DNA of 64,000 nt from Taklimakanibacter deserti (GCA_003574785.1 QORU01000023.1:26332-90331), one strand, 5' to 3'. Numbered from the stretch's first letter, positions 46,689 to 55,798 are shown. Numbers and translations: made by a program. Notes: generated by a model not told the origin, from the letters alone.

Positions 46689-47804
46689 TCAAGCGAGGCA
46701 TTTCCGAAGATCGGCTTCAAGTTTCAATGTCGCAAAGATTGTTTTTTGATCGGTTGGTTTCCAGCCGAGCTTGACGGCAATATCGGAATCACGTCGACGT
46801 GCAAGCGCTTCGAGCGCGATTTGGCCCACCTTGGGGTCACAGGCGCCGTCGACCTTCAAAAGCGCAAATGCCAACGCGATCACGTCTTGATCGTGCATTG
46901 AGGCTATGAGGCCGTCGCGCGGCTCGTATTGGATTGGTTTCGTTGCGCGAAACTCGTTGAACCTCCCGAGGATACCGTTCTGCCTGTACCGCCGGACGAG
47001 GAAATCCCATGGCGGGTCAGTTGGGTGCCTCGAACGCCACCGTTGGAAATCGGCGAGGAGGATAGCTCCAGCATTCGCGGCGTGGGGGGACTCATCATTT
47101 GATGGGTCCCAGTAAAATGGGTCATCGAGAAGCGCGCGAGCCTGATCGTGATACGCATTCCAGTCGACGCCAAATCTCTGCCGCCAGGAAGCAGCGGCGC
47201 CATTCTGGCTTTTCGTCCCCTCTTCCGACTCGTCCAGGGAGCAGACATCGTGCTTGACCGCACGGACAAAGGAGACAAAGCCTGGGTAATCGATGCCAGG
47301 CTTACCTGCGAGCTTCAATCTCATAGAGTCGAAGACGTTCACCATTTCGTCAAAGCTTGTGCCAAGTGATCGAGGTGGCAATTCATGACGATCGCCGACT
47401 AGAACCAACGGGACCTTGCTTTCATAAGCCAGCCGGAGTCGCTGGCGCTTCTTCTCGAAACTTGCTGTCGGCTCAAGTGGAAGCTGCCGCCGAAACTGCG
47501 TACGGAGCTGCTCCAGGCCGGGCTTCGTCGGCTCTGTTGTTTCGAACCAGACGATAACTTCAACAGATTTAAGTCCGAAAGCCTCTTCCCCAAACCTACG
47601 TGCCAAACGTGTTCCCAACTCAGAAAGGGCGAGGCACGCTCCGTAGCTGGCATAGGTTTTCCGCAGGATGATGAACTGCATTGCGACCGGATCCCGAAAT
47701 GCCTCGAGGCTTAGGTTGGCACGAGTTTCGCTATGCCATGACCGATCATGCGAGGCCATAGGGCGAACCGAAAATCCTCTTGTCGAAGAAATCCAGCGTG
47801 CCAT
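46689..47804 (-). CDS. Unknown 371-residue cargo protein
   Basis: I do not recognise the family. No signal peptide or membrane helix. The start is unsure: ATG 47804 gives 371 residues, ATG 47681 (MQFIILRKTYAS) gives 330, and neither has a clear ribosome-binding site. Visible pieces are a Lys/Arg-rich region near 110-130, PLVLVGDRHELPPRSLG near 131, a Trp-rich helical segment (FYWDPSNDESPHAANAGAILLADFQRW) near 230-256, and a helical C-terminus. G+C content is lower than in the core genes. It is the only gene between guaA-end copies 2 and 3, as expected for a horizontally acquired cargo gene. Confidence 0.6.
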   Translation of the reverse strand: MARWISSTRGFSVRPMASHDRSWHSETRANLSLEAFRDPVAMQFIILRKTYASYGACLALSELGTRLARRFGEEAFGLKSVEVIVWFETTEPTKPGLEQLRTQFRRQLPLEPTASFEKKRQRLRLAYESKVPLVLVGDRHELPPRSLGTSFDEMVNVFDSMRLKLAGKPGIDYPGFVSFVRAVKHDVCSLDESEEGTKSQNGAAASWRQRFGVDWNAYHDQARALLDDPFYWDPSNDESPHAANAGAILLADFQRWRSRHPTDPPWDFLVRRYRQNGILGRFNEFRATKPIQYEPRDGLIASMHDQDVIALAFALLKVDGACDPKVGQIALEALARRRDSDIAVKLGWKPTDQKTIFATLKLEADLRKCLA

Positions 47805-47919
47805 GGCAGCGCCAAACCAATTGAGCTGCAGTGAGTTCGCGGGTCTCGAGCACGCTTTGCCCGGGACGGTTGCGATCCGTCACCTCAGCCTTTTAGTCTC
47901 TTCCAGCCAGCATGGACCT

Positions 47920-47964
47920 CATGACATCACGGCGAAGCCGCCCGGGACGATCGAGTGGGAGTAG
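47920..47964 (+). repeat. guaA 3'-end repeat, copy 3 (short)
   Basis: 45 bases that correspond to the last 15 codons of guaA including the stop (ATGACATCACGGCGAAGCC to GAGTGGGAGTAG), 40 of 45 identical by my count. The sequence before it is unrelated to guaA, so only a minimal copy remains. It bounds the segments 46609-47919 and 47965-53010. Confidence 0.9.
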
Positions 47965-48010
47965 AGGCCTCGCCTCAGTTGTGGGAGAATTGTGATTCCA
48001 GCTGCCGGAT

Positions 48011-48754
48011 TCAGTTCCCCGCAGCCCAGTCTATGGCGTCGGCGCCGGCGGGGATTCGCATGGGGCTTAAGGGATCGTTGACCGCGCGCCATACTGCTTC
48101 GGCCACATCCTGCGCGGTGGTGACCGGTCCCGGCTCGGCGAAGCGCGCGAAGAGGGACTTCACCTGCTCGGCATAGGCCTCGTGGTCGAGACCCTGCGCA
48201 TGCGAACGTGCGCTGTCGCTGAAACGGGTCTCGGGCGAACGGCCGGGCAGCACCAGGCACGCGCGAACATTGAACGGCTGGAGCTCCAGCGCGAGCACTT
48301 CGGTGAAGGCGTTCACCGCCACCTTGCTCGCCGTGTAGGCGGCGACGAGGGGGATCGATCGCAAGGTCACGCTCGACGTAACGTTGACGACGACGCCGGC
48401 CTTGCGCTGCCGGAATTGCGGCAGCACCGCCTGCGTCACGGCAATTGTGCCGAAGGTATTGGTGTCGAAGAGCTCACGCACGGTCGACATCGGCATGGCC
48501 TCGGCGGGTGATGCTGCGCCAAAGCCCGCATTGTTGACCAGGGCATCGATCGGCCCCGCGGCTTCGACGGCACGATGGATGCTCTGCCGATCGGTGACGT
48601 CGAGGGCCAGCACGCGCAGATTCGGCGAACGCGGCAAAAGGTCCTCGCGCGGCGTGCGCATGGTGGCAACGACCGCCCAGTCGCGGTCGAGAAAGTACTT
48701 GGCGGTGGCAAGGCCGAAGCCGGACGAGCAGCCGGTGATGAGGACGGTTTTCAT
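48011..48754 (-). CDS. Short-chain dehydrogenase/reductase (SDR)
   Basis: 247 residues from ATG 48754, with AAGGAG before it. Classical SDR: NAD(P)-binding TGCSSGFGLATAKYF near 7-21, VNNAGFGAA near 80, catalytic Ser in VNVTSSVTLRS and the YxxxK pair in YTASKVAVNAF near 146. The Arg of MRTPRED after strand 2 suggests NADP(H). The gene is divergent from an AraC regulator with a 94-base gap that contains GGTGT-TG-ACACC. The regulator probably controls this SDR. The substrate is unknown. Confidence 0.9.
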   Translation of the reverse strand: MKTVLITGCSSGFGLATAKYFLDRDWAVVATMRTPREDLLPRSPNLRVLALDVTDRQSIHRAVEAAGPIDALVNNAGFGAASPAEAMPMSTVRELFDTNTFGTIAVTQAVLPQFRQRKAGVVVNVTSSVTLRSIPLVAAYTASKVAVNAFTEVLALELQPFNVRACLVLPGRSPETRFSDSARSHAQGLDHEAYAEQVKSLFARFAEPGPVTTAQDVAEAVWRAVNDPLSPMRIPAGADAIDWAAGN

Positions 48755-48848
48755 GAAGGCTCCTTGGTGTTGACACCTGAGGAGATAGATTGCCGATGCC
48801 AGACCTTCTATAATCAAAAATCCAGAAATCATTCGCAGAAGTCCAAAT

Positions 48849-49766
48849 ATGACTGATCCCCTTGCCGAAGTGGTCACGCTCCTGAAGCCGCGCGCCCTGT
48901 TCTCCAAGGCCGTCATCGGAGCAGGGCCGTGGCACATCAGCCGCTCGGATGTGGGACAGCCCTTCTATTGCCTCGTGCTCGATGGCGCCTGCCGCCTGAG
49001 CGTCGACGGCGAGGATGCAATCGAGCTCCGCTCGGGCGATTTCGTTCTCATTCCCGCTGCATCCGACATCGCCATGTCGAGCCTGAAGCCGCCCGAGCGC
49101 GGTACGCCCGAGACGCTGCCCGTGGCGCTGGGCAGCGGCGAGTTCAGGATCGGCGACCAGGCTGGCCCGACCGACCTGCGGATGCTGGCGGGCAATAGCA
49201 GCTTCGATTCCCCCGACGCACGTCTGCTGGTGTCGCTGCTTCCCCGGCTCGTCCATGTGCGGGGCGTTCCGCGGCTCGCCACCATCGTGCAACTCGTGCG
49301 CGACGAGTTCCGCGAACAGCGTCCGGCGCGCGAGGTCATCCTCTCTCACTTGCTCGAGGTGCTGATGATCGAAGCCCTGCGCTCGACGGCGGGAACCGGA
49401 GCACCGCCGGGTCTCGTCCGCGGATTGGCCGACGAGCGCCTTGCCGGTGCGTTGCGGCGGATGCACGAAAGCCCGACGCGGGAATGGACCGTGGCGCAAC
49501 TGGCCAAGGAGGCAGCACTTTCGCGTTCGGCGTTCTTCGCGCGTTTCAGCCGCGCGGTGGGCGTCGCGCCGATGGAGTATCTGCTCGCCTGGCGCATGGC
49601 ACTGGCCAAGAACATGCTCCGCCAGAACGAGAGCGGCATCGCCGAAATTGCACAACGCGTCGGCTACAGGTCGGCCAGCGCGTTCAGCGTCGCCTTCACC
49701 CGCCATGTCGGATTGCCGCCGGCACGCTTTGCGCGCGAGCAGTCACTCTCGCCGTCGCAGATTTGA
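48849..49766 (+). CDS. AraC-family transcriptional regulator with cupin-type sensor
   Basis: 305 residues. The N-terminal cupin domain (cupin_6 type) has GPWHISRSDVGQPFYCLVLDG and LRSGDFVLIPAA. The C-terminal pair of helix-turn-helix motifs, about 205-300, has WTVAQLAKEAALSRSAFFARFSRAVG and IAEIAQRVGYRSASAFSVAFTRHVG. It is divergent from the SDR gene, the common arrangement of this subfamily, and is expected to activate or repress it on binding a small ligand. The ribosome-binding site is weak. Confidence 0.92.
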   Translation: MTDPLAEVVTLLKPRALFSKAVIGAGPWHISRSDVGQPFYCLVLDGACRLSVDGEDAIELRSGDFVLIPAASDIAMSSLKPPERGTPETLPVALGSGEFRIGDQAGPTDLRMLAGNSSFDSPDARLLVSLLPRLVHVRGVPRLATIVQLVRDEFREQRPAREVILSHLLEVLMIEALRSTAGTGAPPGLVRGLADERLAGALRRMHESPTREWTVAQLAKEAALSRSAFFARFSRAVGVAPMEYLLAWRMALAKNMLRQNESGIAEIAQRVGYRSASAFSVAFTRHVGLPPARFAREQSLSPSQI

Positions 49767-49783
49767 CGCCGCCTCTTCGCAGC

Positions 49784-50191
49784 GTGCACCCTGTGCGATT
49801 GGTCGCGGCGTTCTGCGCGATTGTCGCCGTCGTTCTGAACTCGTCACCGGCTCTCGCATCCGATCCAACGGGGACATTCTCCGGCATCTACGCCTTTTTG
49901 TTTGTCATACCGTGGGTCGCGCTCAATCTTGCCGTGACCGTGGCAATCGTCATCCGAGGCGGCTACCGGTCTGCCGCCTCGGCGAATCTGCACGCGGCAG
50001 TTGGCGCAGCTCTTCCGCTGATTGGGTTCGGCGTGACCGCGTTCGACTATTTCGTGGTTCGTCAACCTTCAACGCCATGGCCAGGTATCGAGACCATATT
50101 GATCTCGACCGGACTGTGCATCCTGGGTGCTGTGGTGTGTCTTCTTGCGCCCCTCCTGATTCGCCATCATATGAGAAGGCGATCCGATTGA
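49784..50191 (+). CDS. Small multi-pass membrane protein
   Basis: 135 residues if translation begins at GTG 49784 (GTG 49793 is an alternative); the open frame upstream overlaps the AraC gene and is not likely to be coding. Four hydrophobic segments are visible: AAFCAIVAVVLNSSPALA (signal or TM1), FSGIYAFLFVIPWVALNLAVTVAIVI, ANLHAAVGAALPLIGFGVTAF and GLCILGAVVCLLAPLLI, ending in a basic tail. No family recognised. Confidence 0.6.
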   Translation: MHPVRLVAAFCAIVAVVLNSSPALASDPTGTFSGIYAFLFVIPWVALNLAVTVAIVIRGGYRSAASANLHAAVGAALPLIGFGVTAFDYFVVRQPSTPWPGIETILISTGLCILGAVVCLLAPLLIRHHMRRRSD

Positions 50192-50227
50192 CTTTCGTGG
50201 CGTGCGGGCGATCTCCCGGCAATCGCG

Positions 50228-50290
50228 TGACAGTGCACCAGACTGACCAGCCGACACTGGCCGAGGTTGCAGGCAATTAGGTGCATTGCC
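50228..50290. repeat. Diverged copy of the GTGACAGTGCAC element
   Basis: GTGACAGTGCACCAGACTGA… GGCCGAGGTTGCAGGCAATTAGGTGCATTG follows the same order as 46485-46555 (GTGACAGTGCACTAAACTGA… GGCAATTAAGTGCACTG) with several changes. It lies in the gap between the membrane protein and the SRPBCC gene. Confidence 0.6.
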
Positions 50291-50308
50291 GACGCGAGAT
50301 CGGCGACT

Positions 50309-50827
50309 TCATGACCATCCCCCGCTCGCACCCAAAGTGACGAGAAGCTCGTCCAGTTGCCCGAACGTCTCGACCATCGCATCCGCCGCCCCGGTGCCGG
50401 CCGCGTCGAGAGCTTCCTTCGAGGGATAGAGCTCGCGCAGGACCAGCAGCGTCTTGCCGTCTTTTTCCTCGAAAGTGACCGTGGTCACGGCGCCGGCTTC
50501 GCTTTCCTCATTCGTCCAGACGAGGCGCGAGGGCGGCGTCACTTCGAGATACCTGCCGAAGAACGCCATGGGCTCTGAGCCCTCGTTGGCGAATTCGAGG
50601 CGGTAGCTGCCGCCGGTGCGAACATCCATCTCGCAGGAGAGGAGGGACATGCCCAATGATTTCGGCACCCACCAGCGCTTGAAGAGCGAAGGCGTGGTCC
50701 ATGCCTCGAACACGATGCGCGCCGGGCCGTCAAAACTGCGCGTGACGACGAGCTCGCGGTCGGACTTCCGTTCCACCGTCGTCGGGTTGGTCAGGGGCGC
50801 CTGCCCGCTATCTCTTCTTTCGCCCAT
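50309..50827 (-). CDS. SRPBCC (AHSA1-type) ligand-binding protein
   Basis: 172 residues. START/AHSA1 fold: LVVTRSFDGPARIVFEAWTTPSLFKRWW near 26-53, GGSYRLEFANEGSEPMAFFGRYLEV, and a long C-terminal helix. AAGGAG precedes the ATG. It overlaps the end of the ArsR gene by 20 bases. The pair ArsR plus AHSA1/SRPBCC is very common, and the SRPBCC part probably binds a hydrophobic small molecule. No enzyme activity can be assigned. Confidence 0.9.
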   Translation of the reverse strand: MGERRDSGQAPLTNPTTVERKSDRELVVTRSFDGPARIVFEAWTTPSLFKRWWVPKSLGMSLLSCEMDVRTGGSYRLEFANEGSEPMAFFGRYLEVTPPSRLVWTNEESEAGAVTTVTFEEKDGKTLLVLRELYPSKEALDAAGTGAADAMVETFGQLDELLVTLGASGGWS

Positions 50828-51170
50828 CGGCTTTCTCCTTATCAGTCAGTTCCTCGACAATCTTGTCCAGCTCATCGAAGCGCTGGGCCCAGAGCCGGCG
50901 GTATCTCTCGATCCATGCCGCCTCTTCCTCCAGGGGGCGCTGGCCCAGCCGGCAGGTGCGCACGCGCCCGATCTTCTCAGTGGTGACGAGCCCGGCCTGT
51001 TCCAGGACACCGACATGCTTCTTCATGCCGGTGAGCGTCATGTGGAATTTTTGCGCCAGCTCCGTGATCGACGCGTCCGAACGCCCGAGCTGCTCCAGGA
51101 CGCCCCGCCTTGTGGCGTCAGAGAGCGCGGCGAAGGAGGCATCGAAGCGGGCGGCGGAATACTGAACCAT
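50808..51170 (-). CDS. ArsR-family helix-turn-helix repressor
   Basis: 120 residues. Winged HTH: FAALSDATRRGVLEQLGRSDASITELAQKFHMTLTGMKKHVGVLEQAGLV (about 13-63), then the wing TTEKIGRVRTCRLG. No metal-binding Cys/His set, so it is not a metal sensor. The C-terminal helix (ERYRRLWAQRFDELDKIVEEL) serves dimerisation. The ATG lies inside a perfect 24-bp palindrome and no Shine–Dalgarno sequence precedes it, so the mRNA may be leaderless and self-repressed. It is the first gene of a two-gene operon with the SRPBCC protein. Confidence 0.92.
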   Translation of the reverse strand: MVQYSAARFDASFAALSDATRRGVLEQLGRSDASITELAQKFHMTLTGMKKHVGVLEQAGLVTTEKIGRVRTCRLGQRPLEEEAAWIERYRRLWAQRFDELDKIVEELTDKEKADGRKKR

Positions 51171-51182
51171 ATGGTTCAGTAT
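51159..51182 (-). promoter_or_regulatory. 24-bp palindromic operator across the arsR start codon
   Basis: Half-site ATACTGAACCAT is followed at once by its exact reverse complement ATGGTTCAGTAT. The arsR start codon (51170-51168 on the minus strand) begins at the centre of symmetry. This is a strong candidate for the autoregulatory site of the ArsR protein. Confidence 0.8.
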
Positions 51183-51371
51183 CTAGTACAGGGATGGGCG
51201 ATATGCAAGGGTCAAGGCCGCGAATCCCGGCCGGGCCATTGATCATCGAGGGGAGTTGAGGCTATAGGGCCGCGTCGGCCGGTTTTCCGCCGTCCACTCA
51301 CGCAAAAGCTCCTGAACCACGCGGGCGATCCACCAGGGTCGCTTCACTCTCTTCTCGCCAGCACGGACCCT

Positions 51372-53000
51372 ATGATTCGCCTCGACAACATCAGCAAGCA
51401 GCACGGCCATCAGATCCTGTTCATCGACGCCTCGATGGGCATCCAGAAGGGGGAGAAGGTGGGGCTCGTCGGGCCCAACGGCGCCGGCAAGACGACGCTG
51501 TTCCGGATGATCACCGGCGAGGACCGGCCCGACGATGGCCTTGTGTCGATCGATCCCGGCATGACGATCGGCTATTTCAGCCAGGATGTCGGCGAGATGT
51601 CGGGCCAGAGTGCCGTCAGGGCGGTGATGGATGGGGTCGGACCGGTGAGCGCGCTCATCGCCGAAATGGCGAAGCTTGAGGCCGATATGGTCGATCCGGA
51701 CCAGGCCCTGGACATGGAGACCATCGTCGAGCGCTATGGCGAGGTGCAGCACCGCTTCGAGGAACTCGATGGCTATGCGCTGGATGCCCGGGCGAGGGAA
51801 GTGCTCGCCGGCCTGAGCTTCAGCCAGGAGCGCATGGATGGCGATGTCGGCCTGCTCTCCGGCGGCTGGAAGATGCGCGTGGCGCTCGCCCGCATCCTGC
51901 TGATGCGGCCCGATGGCATGCTGCTGGACGAGCCGAGCAACCATCTCGACCTCGAAAGCCTGATCTGGCTGGAGGAATTCCTGAAAAACTATGAGGGCGC
52001 ACTGCTGATGACCTCGCATGACCGCGCCTTCATGAACCGCATCATCGGCAAGGTCGTGGAGATCGACGGCGGCGCGCTCACCAGCTATTCGGGCGATCTC
52101 GATTTCTACGACCAGCAGCGGGCCTTGAGCGAGAAGCAGCGTCAGGCGCAGTTCGAGCGCCAGCAGGCGATGCTCGCCAAGGAGATCAAGTTCATCGAGC
52201 GCTTCAAGGCGCGGGCCTCGCACGCTGCCCAAGTCCAGAGCCGGGTGAAGAAGCTGGAGAAGATCGAGCGCGTCGAGCCGCCGCGGCGCCGCCAGACCGT
52301 CCAGTTCGAATTCCGCAGCCCGCCGCGCTCGGGTGACGACGTGGCGAGCTTGAAGAATGTCCATAAGTTCTATGGCAGCCAGGCGGTCTATGCGGGGCTC
52401 GATTTCCAGCTGCGCCGCAAGGAACGCTGGTGCGTTCTGGGCGCCAATGGCGCGGGCAAATCCACTTTGCTGAAGCTGGTGGCGGGTGCGACCGGGCCGG
52501 ACCAGGGCACGGTCAGCGTCGGCAGCAATGTCAGGATGGGCTATTTCGCGCAGCACGCCATGGACCTCTTGGACGGCGACGACACGGTGTTTGAATCGCT
52601 GGACGCGTCGTTTCCGCAGGCGGGGCAAGGGGTGCTGCGGACGCTCGCCGGTTGCTTCGGCTTCTCGGGCGATGATGTCGAGAAGCCCTGCCGGGTGCTG
52701 TCCGGCGGCGAGAAGGCGCGGCTCGTCATGGCCAAGATGCTGTACGACCCGCCCAACTTCCTGGTTCTCGACGAGCCGACGAACCATCTGGACATGGCGA
52801 CGAAGGAGATGCTGGTGGGCGCGCTCAAGGAATTCGAGGGCACCATGCTGTTCGTGTCGCATGACCGCCACTTCCTGGCCGCGCTCTCGAACCGCGTGCT
52901 GGAGCTGACGCCCGAGGGCGTCCATCAGTATGGCGGCGGCTACACCGAATATGTGGCACGAACCGGCCAGGAGGCGCCGGGGCTGCATCCGGGCGGATAG
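51372..53000 (+). CDS. ABC-F family ATPase (ribosome-associated type)
   Basis: 542 residues with two ABC domains and no membrane helices. The first has Walker [10 protein letters not shown] near 34, signature [16 protein letters not shown] and Walker [17 protein letters not shown]. The second has GANGAGKST near 355, [15 protein letters not shown] and [17 protein letters not shown]. Between them is the ABC-F linker ([33 protein letters not shown]). No long C-terminal coiled coil as in Uup. ABC-F proteins act at the ribosome E site in translation or antibiotic resistance. Which subgroup this is cannot be settled by eye. It ends 11 bases before guaA-end copy 4. Confidence 0.92.
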   Translation: MIRLDNISKQHGHQILFIDASMGIQKGEKVGLVGPNGAGKTTLFRMITGEDRPDDGLVSIDPGMTIGYFSQDVGEMSGQSAVRAVMDGVGPVSALIAEMAKLEADMVDPDQALDMETIVERYGEVQHRFEELDGYALDARAREVLAGLSFSQERMDGDVGLLSGGWKMRVALARILLMRPDGMLLDEPSNHLDLESLIWLEEFLKNYEGALLMTSHDRAFMNRIIGKVVEIDGGALTSYSGDLDFYDQQRALSEKQRQAQFERQQAMLAKEIKFIERFKARASHAAQVQSRVKKLEKIERVEPPRRRQTVQFEFRSPPRSGDDVASLKNVHKFYGSQAVYAGLDFQLRRKERWCVLGANGAGKSTLLKLVAGATGPDQGTVSVGSNVRMGYFAQHAMDLLDGDDTVFESLDASFPQAGQGVLRTLAGCFGFSGDDVEKPCRVLSGGEKARLVMAKMLYDPPNFLVLDEPTNHLDMATKEMLVGALKEFEGTMLFVSHDRHFLAALSNRVLELTPEGVHQYGGGYTEYVARTGQEAPGLHPGG

Positions 53001-53010
53001 GAGGGTTAAT

Positions 53011-53181
53011 CTGCGCTCTGAATGCCCTTACATTGACCGACGGCATGAGCCGCGATTACCATCACTTCGACCACAATTCCTGTCCCGCACCACCACCCGC
53101 ATCATCAACGAGGTGAGGGAGATCAACTGTGTAGTCTATGACATCACGTCCAAGCCACCAGGGACGATTGAATGGGAGTAG
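53011..53181 (+). repeat. guaA 3'-end repeat, copy 4 (longest)
   Basis: About 171 bases matching the last 57 codons of guaA (CTGCGC… to TGGGAGTAG) with many third-position changes and a 1-base deletion (CACAATTCC against CACGACTTCC) that breaks the frame. As the longest and most diverged copy it is likely an old, displaced guaA end. The SIR2-like gene begins inside its last 10 bases. Confidence 0.9.
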
Positions 53182-54377
53182 TGAAATCCAAACGGCGTGT
53201 CCTCGTAATACTAGGCGCCGGCGCGTCGATTGAGTATGGCATTCCAGCCACTCAAAAATTCACCGACATCATCGAAACTGCGATATTGGGAGATCGATGG
53301 GTCCAAAACCAAAAGGGCGACGAAGCCTATCGGACAATAAAGCGGCGCTTGAAGCGTTATTTGCACGATCCAGGGATAGTGCACTTTGAGCAAATCTATC
53401 ACTGCGCGCATGAGCTGATCCATTTCTCAAAGCCCAGCAAAGGAATAGTCGACGAGTATCGTCCAATCTTGGTTCCCTTTCTGAGGGATACCTCGAAGAC
53501 AACGAAGGAAGGCCTAAGAGCGCTCGTCAAGAAAGTGGTTGAGGTGATCTATAACGAAGTCATCGCACGATGCGCGACCCCCGCCCATTCAGTGGCGTCC
53601 TTCGGTGAATTCCTCACCGCACTCGAAGTGACAAGCATTCCGCGTATCTACACAACGAACTACGATGACTTTGCGCTCCAGGCGAAGCCCGACCTCTACA
53701 CTGGCTATGACAGGAAGGGCGCGAAGGAGACGATCTTCGACATCGAGGGATTCTGGCAGCGATGGAACGAGCCAAGTCTTTTCTTTCTACATGGTTCAGT
53801 ACACATGAGTTATTCGCACCAACTCGGTCAAGGTAGGTTTGCTGATCTTGTTTGGTTTGATGACGCGAATGAAGCGCGAAAATCGGCGACCTTCAATGGA
53901 AGTGGATTGCGAAAAATGGATGGTACGGAGGTCCTGCGCAGTCCAATTGTTACTGGACTGGAGAAGCTTTCCAGGCTGCAGCAGCGGCCATTGCCTTACT
54001 TCTACGCTGCACTGACTCGCGATATGATGGAAGCCGATATTATCTATGTAATCGGGGCAGGCTTGGGTGATCTCCATTTGAACATGTTGCTTGCTGAGGC
54101 GAGATCAAGGCCGGATCCGGCCCCGATGCTATTTGTCGACTGGTGGGATGGTGGGTTCGACCTGGATATGGAGACGCCCGATCGCAAAAGCATAGAGATG
54201 TTGCATGCATTGCGGATAAACATCGGGGGAGACGCACCGGCACCTACAAGAGTCGATGATTGGCTGGTCTCTGCCGATGGAACATCTGCTATATGGTCAG
54301 GAGGCTTTCAGGCGTTTCTGCGTGAAACAAATCAGCATGCGTTGGTTCGCGTAGCTCTAAGAACGCGGAAGCCATAA
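53172..54377 (+). CDS. SIR2-like domain protein, candidate NADase of a defence system
   Basis: 401 residues. SIR2_2-type core: nucleotide-binding [14 protein letters not shown] at 12-25 (GAGAS), the TTNYDDF motif at 161-167 with Asn163 and Asp165, and [11 protein letters not shown] with His207. These are the residues that SIR2 NADases of phage-defence systems keep, so the enzyme looks intact. The C-terminal half ([20 protein letters not shown] near 295) completes the SIR2 fold. No separate sensor domain is obvious. The ATG lies within the guaA-derived repeat, and G+C content drops from here on. The neighbour is a convergent HEPN gene 54 bases away. NAD+ depletion on infection is the likely role, by family. 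Confidence 0.8.
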   Translation: MGVVKSKRRVLVILGAGASIEYGIPATQKFTDIIETAILGDRWVQNQKGDEAYRTIKRRLKRYLHDPGIVHFEQIYHCAHELIHFSKPSKGIVDEYRPILVPFLRDTSKTTKEGLRALVKKVVEVIYNEVIARCATPAHSVASFGEFLTALEVTSIPRIYTTNYDDFALQAKPDLYTGYDRKGAKETIFDIEGFWQRWNEPSLFFLHGSVHMSYSHQLGQGRFADLVWFDDANEARKSATFNGSGLRKMDGTEVLRSPIVTGLEKLSRLQQRPLPYFYAALTRDMMEADIIYVIGAGLGDLHLNMLLAEARSRPDPAPMLFVDWWDGGFDLDMETPDRKSIEMLHALRINIGGDAPAPTRVDDWLVSADGTSAIWSGGFQAFLRETNQHALVRVALRTRKP

Positions 54378-54431
54378 CCCGATGGCTGCTGCCAACGCTT
54401 ACAGTTATTCGTAGACGAGACCGACCATGCG

Positions 54432-54890
54432 TCAGTACTTGTATTCGAATATGCTTCCCACTTCAGGGTGTCGCTCTGCGCATAACTCTAAGACGACCCA
54501 AGCTGCGCGGCACAATGTGTCATCGCGTTCGCGGTTTTCTCCGTGTTTGCCGCCATGGAACAGATTGTCGCGCACTTGTTTTACGGCTTCAAAGAACTGC
54601 CCGAGCGCGTCGATTGGCGCCTCGATTTGTGCCGCCCAACGCCAAGTCCCGTCACCGTCCGTAACCTGGGTCGCGGGCGGGTCGGCAATCATTTCTTTTA
54701 CATCCGCGTCGTCCGACGCTATTTCCATTACATCCTTGAGACACTCCTCCCCTGCAAAGCGTTTCCAGTCTGCATGCGCAATACCCGCCTTGGGAACTAC
54801 GTAGCCGCATTCCTTCAGCGCGCACTCGAACCTGGAATAGCCTACGAACAGTTTAAGCTGTGCGGGCGATGTGTCTGGAACTTTGACCAT
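54432..54890 (-). CDS. HEPN-like protein with Rx4H motif
   Basis: 152 residues, all-helical by appearance. The C-terminal part has AVKQVRDNLFHGGKHGENRERD, where Arg107-x4-His112 is the catalytic signature of HEPN ribonucleases. The NLFHGGK context resembles HEPN proteins found on resistance plasmids and in toxin and defence loci. No nucleotidyltransferase (MNT) partner is next to it. Convergent with the SIR2-like gene. It may be an RNase effector or toxin, on family grounds only. Confidence 0.72.
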   Translation of the reverse strand: MVKVPDTSPAQLKLFVGYSRFECALKECGYVVPKAGIAHADWKRFAGEECLKDVMEIASDDADVKEMIADPPATQVTDGDGTWRWAAQIEAPIDALGQFFEAVKQVRDNLFHGGKHGENRERDDTLCRAAWVVLELCAERHPEVGSIFEYKY

Positions 54891-55081
54891 TGCTCTTTTC
54901 CTATAAAAGAACCTAGGCTGAGATTTATGAAATAGGTGTCAATGCGCAGGACCAGGCCATGGAAAAGGTTGAGGAATTTCGGATCGACATCCTATCATTC
55001 GCAGAATAAATTGACCGCTCAGCAATATAGTCCATAATACCCATTCCGGCGACATCAGGCATCTCTAACCTCTGGCCTGCG

Positions 55082-55798
55082 ATGATTTGCTTACCCATAC
55101 TGGAATCCCTGACGATTGAGAAATACGCTCTCTATCCTTCGTCGGCGCAAATTCCATTCACCGCCACTTTTCAGCCCGGCGGCACTGCCGTCATTGGCAT
55201 TAATGGCAGCGGAAAGAGTACGCTGATTAATATCTGCTTCCGTTGTCTAACGGGTCCATCCAATCTTCCGACTGCCACATCATCAGGCGAACTTGGTCAG
55301 GTTCGTCCCCGTGCTGTGCCAATGACGAGCGGCGAGGCTAGATTGTTTAGCAATCGCGTCGCGGACGGTGCTGCAACGGCCACCGCAACGCTCAAATTCG
55401 CTCTCGGCGATGCTAGTGTCGTTGTGACGAGGAAACTTAGTGACCTGTCACTTGTCGCAATGCATCTCGACCTAAAGGACCGACGGGGGCGTACTCAAGT
55501 AGTCATTAGCGACGAAAAAGCATTTCAAGAAAAACTTTCCGAGTTGATTGGCGTTGGCGCGTTCTTCGACGTGCTGGTGATCCTAACGTTTCTGACATTC
55601 ATGCAAGAAGATCGCAGGTCGCTAGTTTGGGACGCTACCGCGCAGCGGCAAATCCTTCGTGTCCTTCTTCTGCCAATCGAAGATGCGACGGAGTTTGCGA
55701 TTGCTCAGCAGGAAGGCGGCGAGAAAATCGAGATGTCGACGGGTCCCGCAGAGGGAATAAGTTGTAACGCATTTCCATGCAGGACGGAGAAACTATGA
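55082..55798 (+). pseudogene. N-terminal stump of an SMC-like AAA ATPase
   Basis: 238 codons, of which about the first 210 are family sequence: LTIEKYALYPSSAQIPFTATFQPG, then Walker A VIGINGSGKSTLIN at 38-50, then strands up to VILTFLTFMQEDRRSLVWDATAQRQILRVLLLP. SMC/RecN-like ATPases of defence loci continue for several hundred residues with a coiled coil and Walker B, all missing here. From about 55715 the frame runs antisense to the methyltransferase stump, so the tail is not genuine. I read it as a gene cut by a deletion. Confidence 0.7.
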
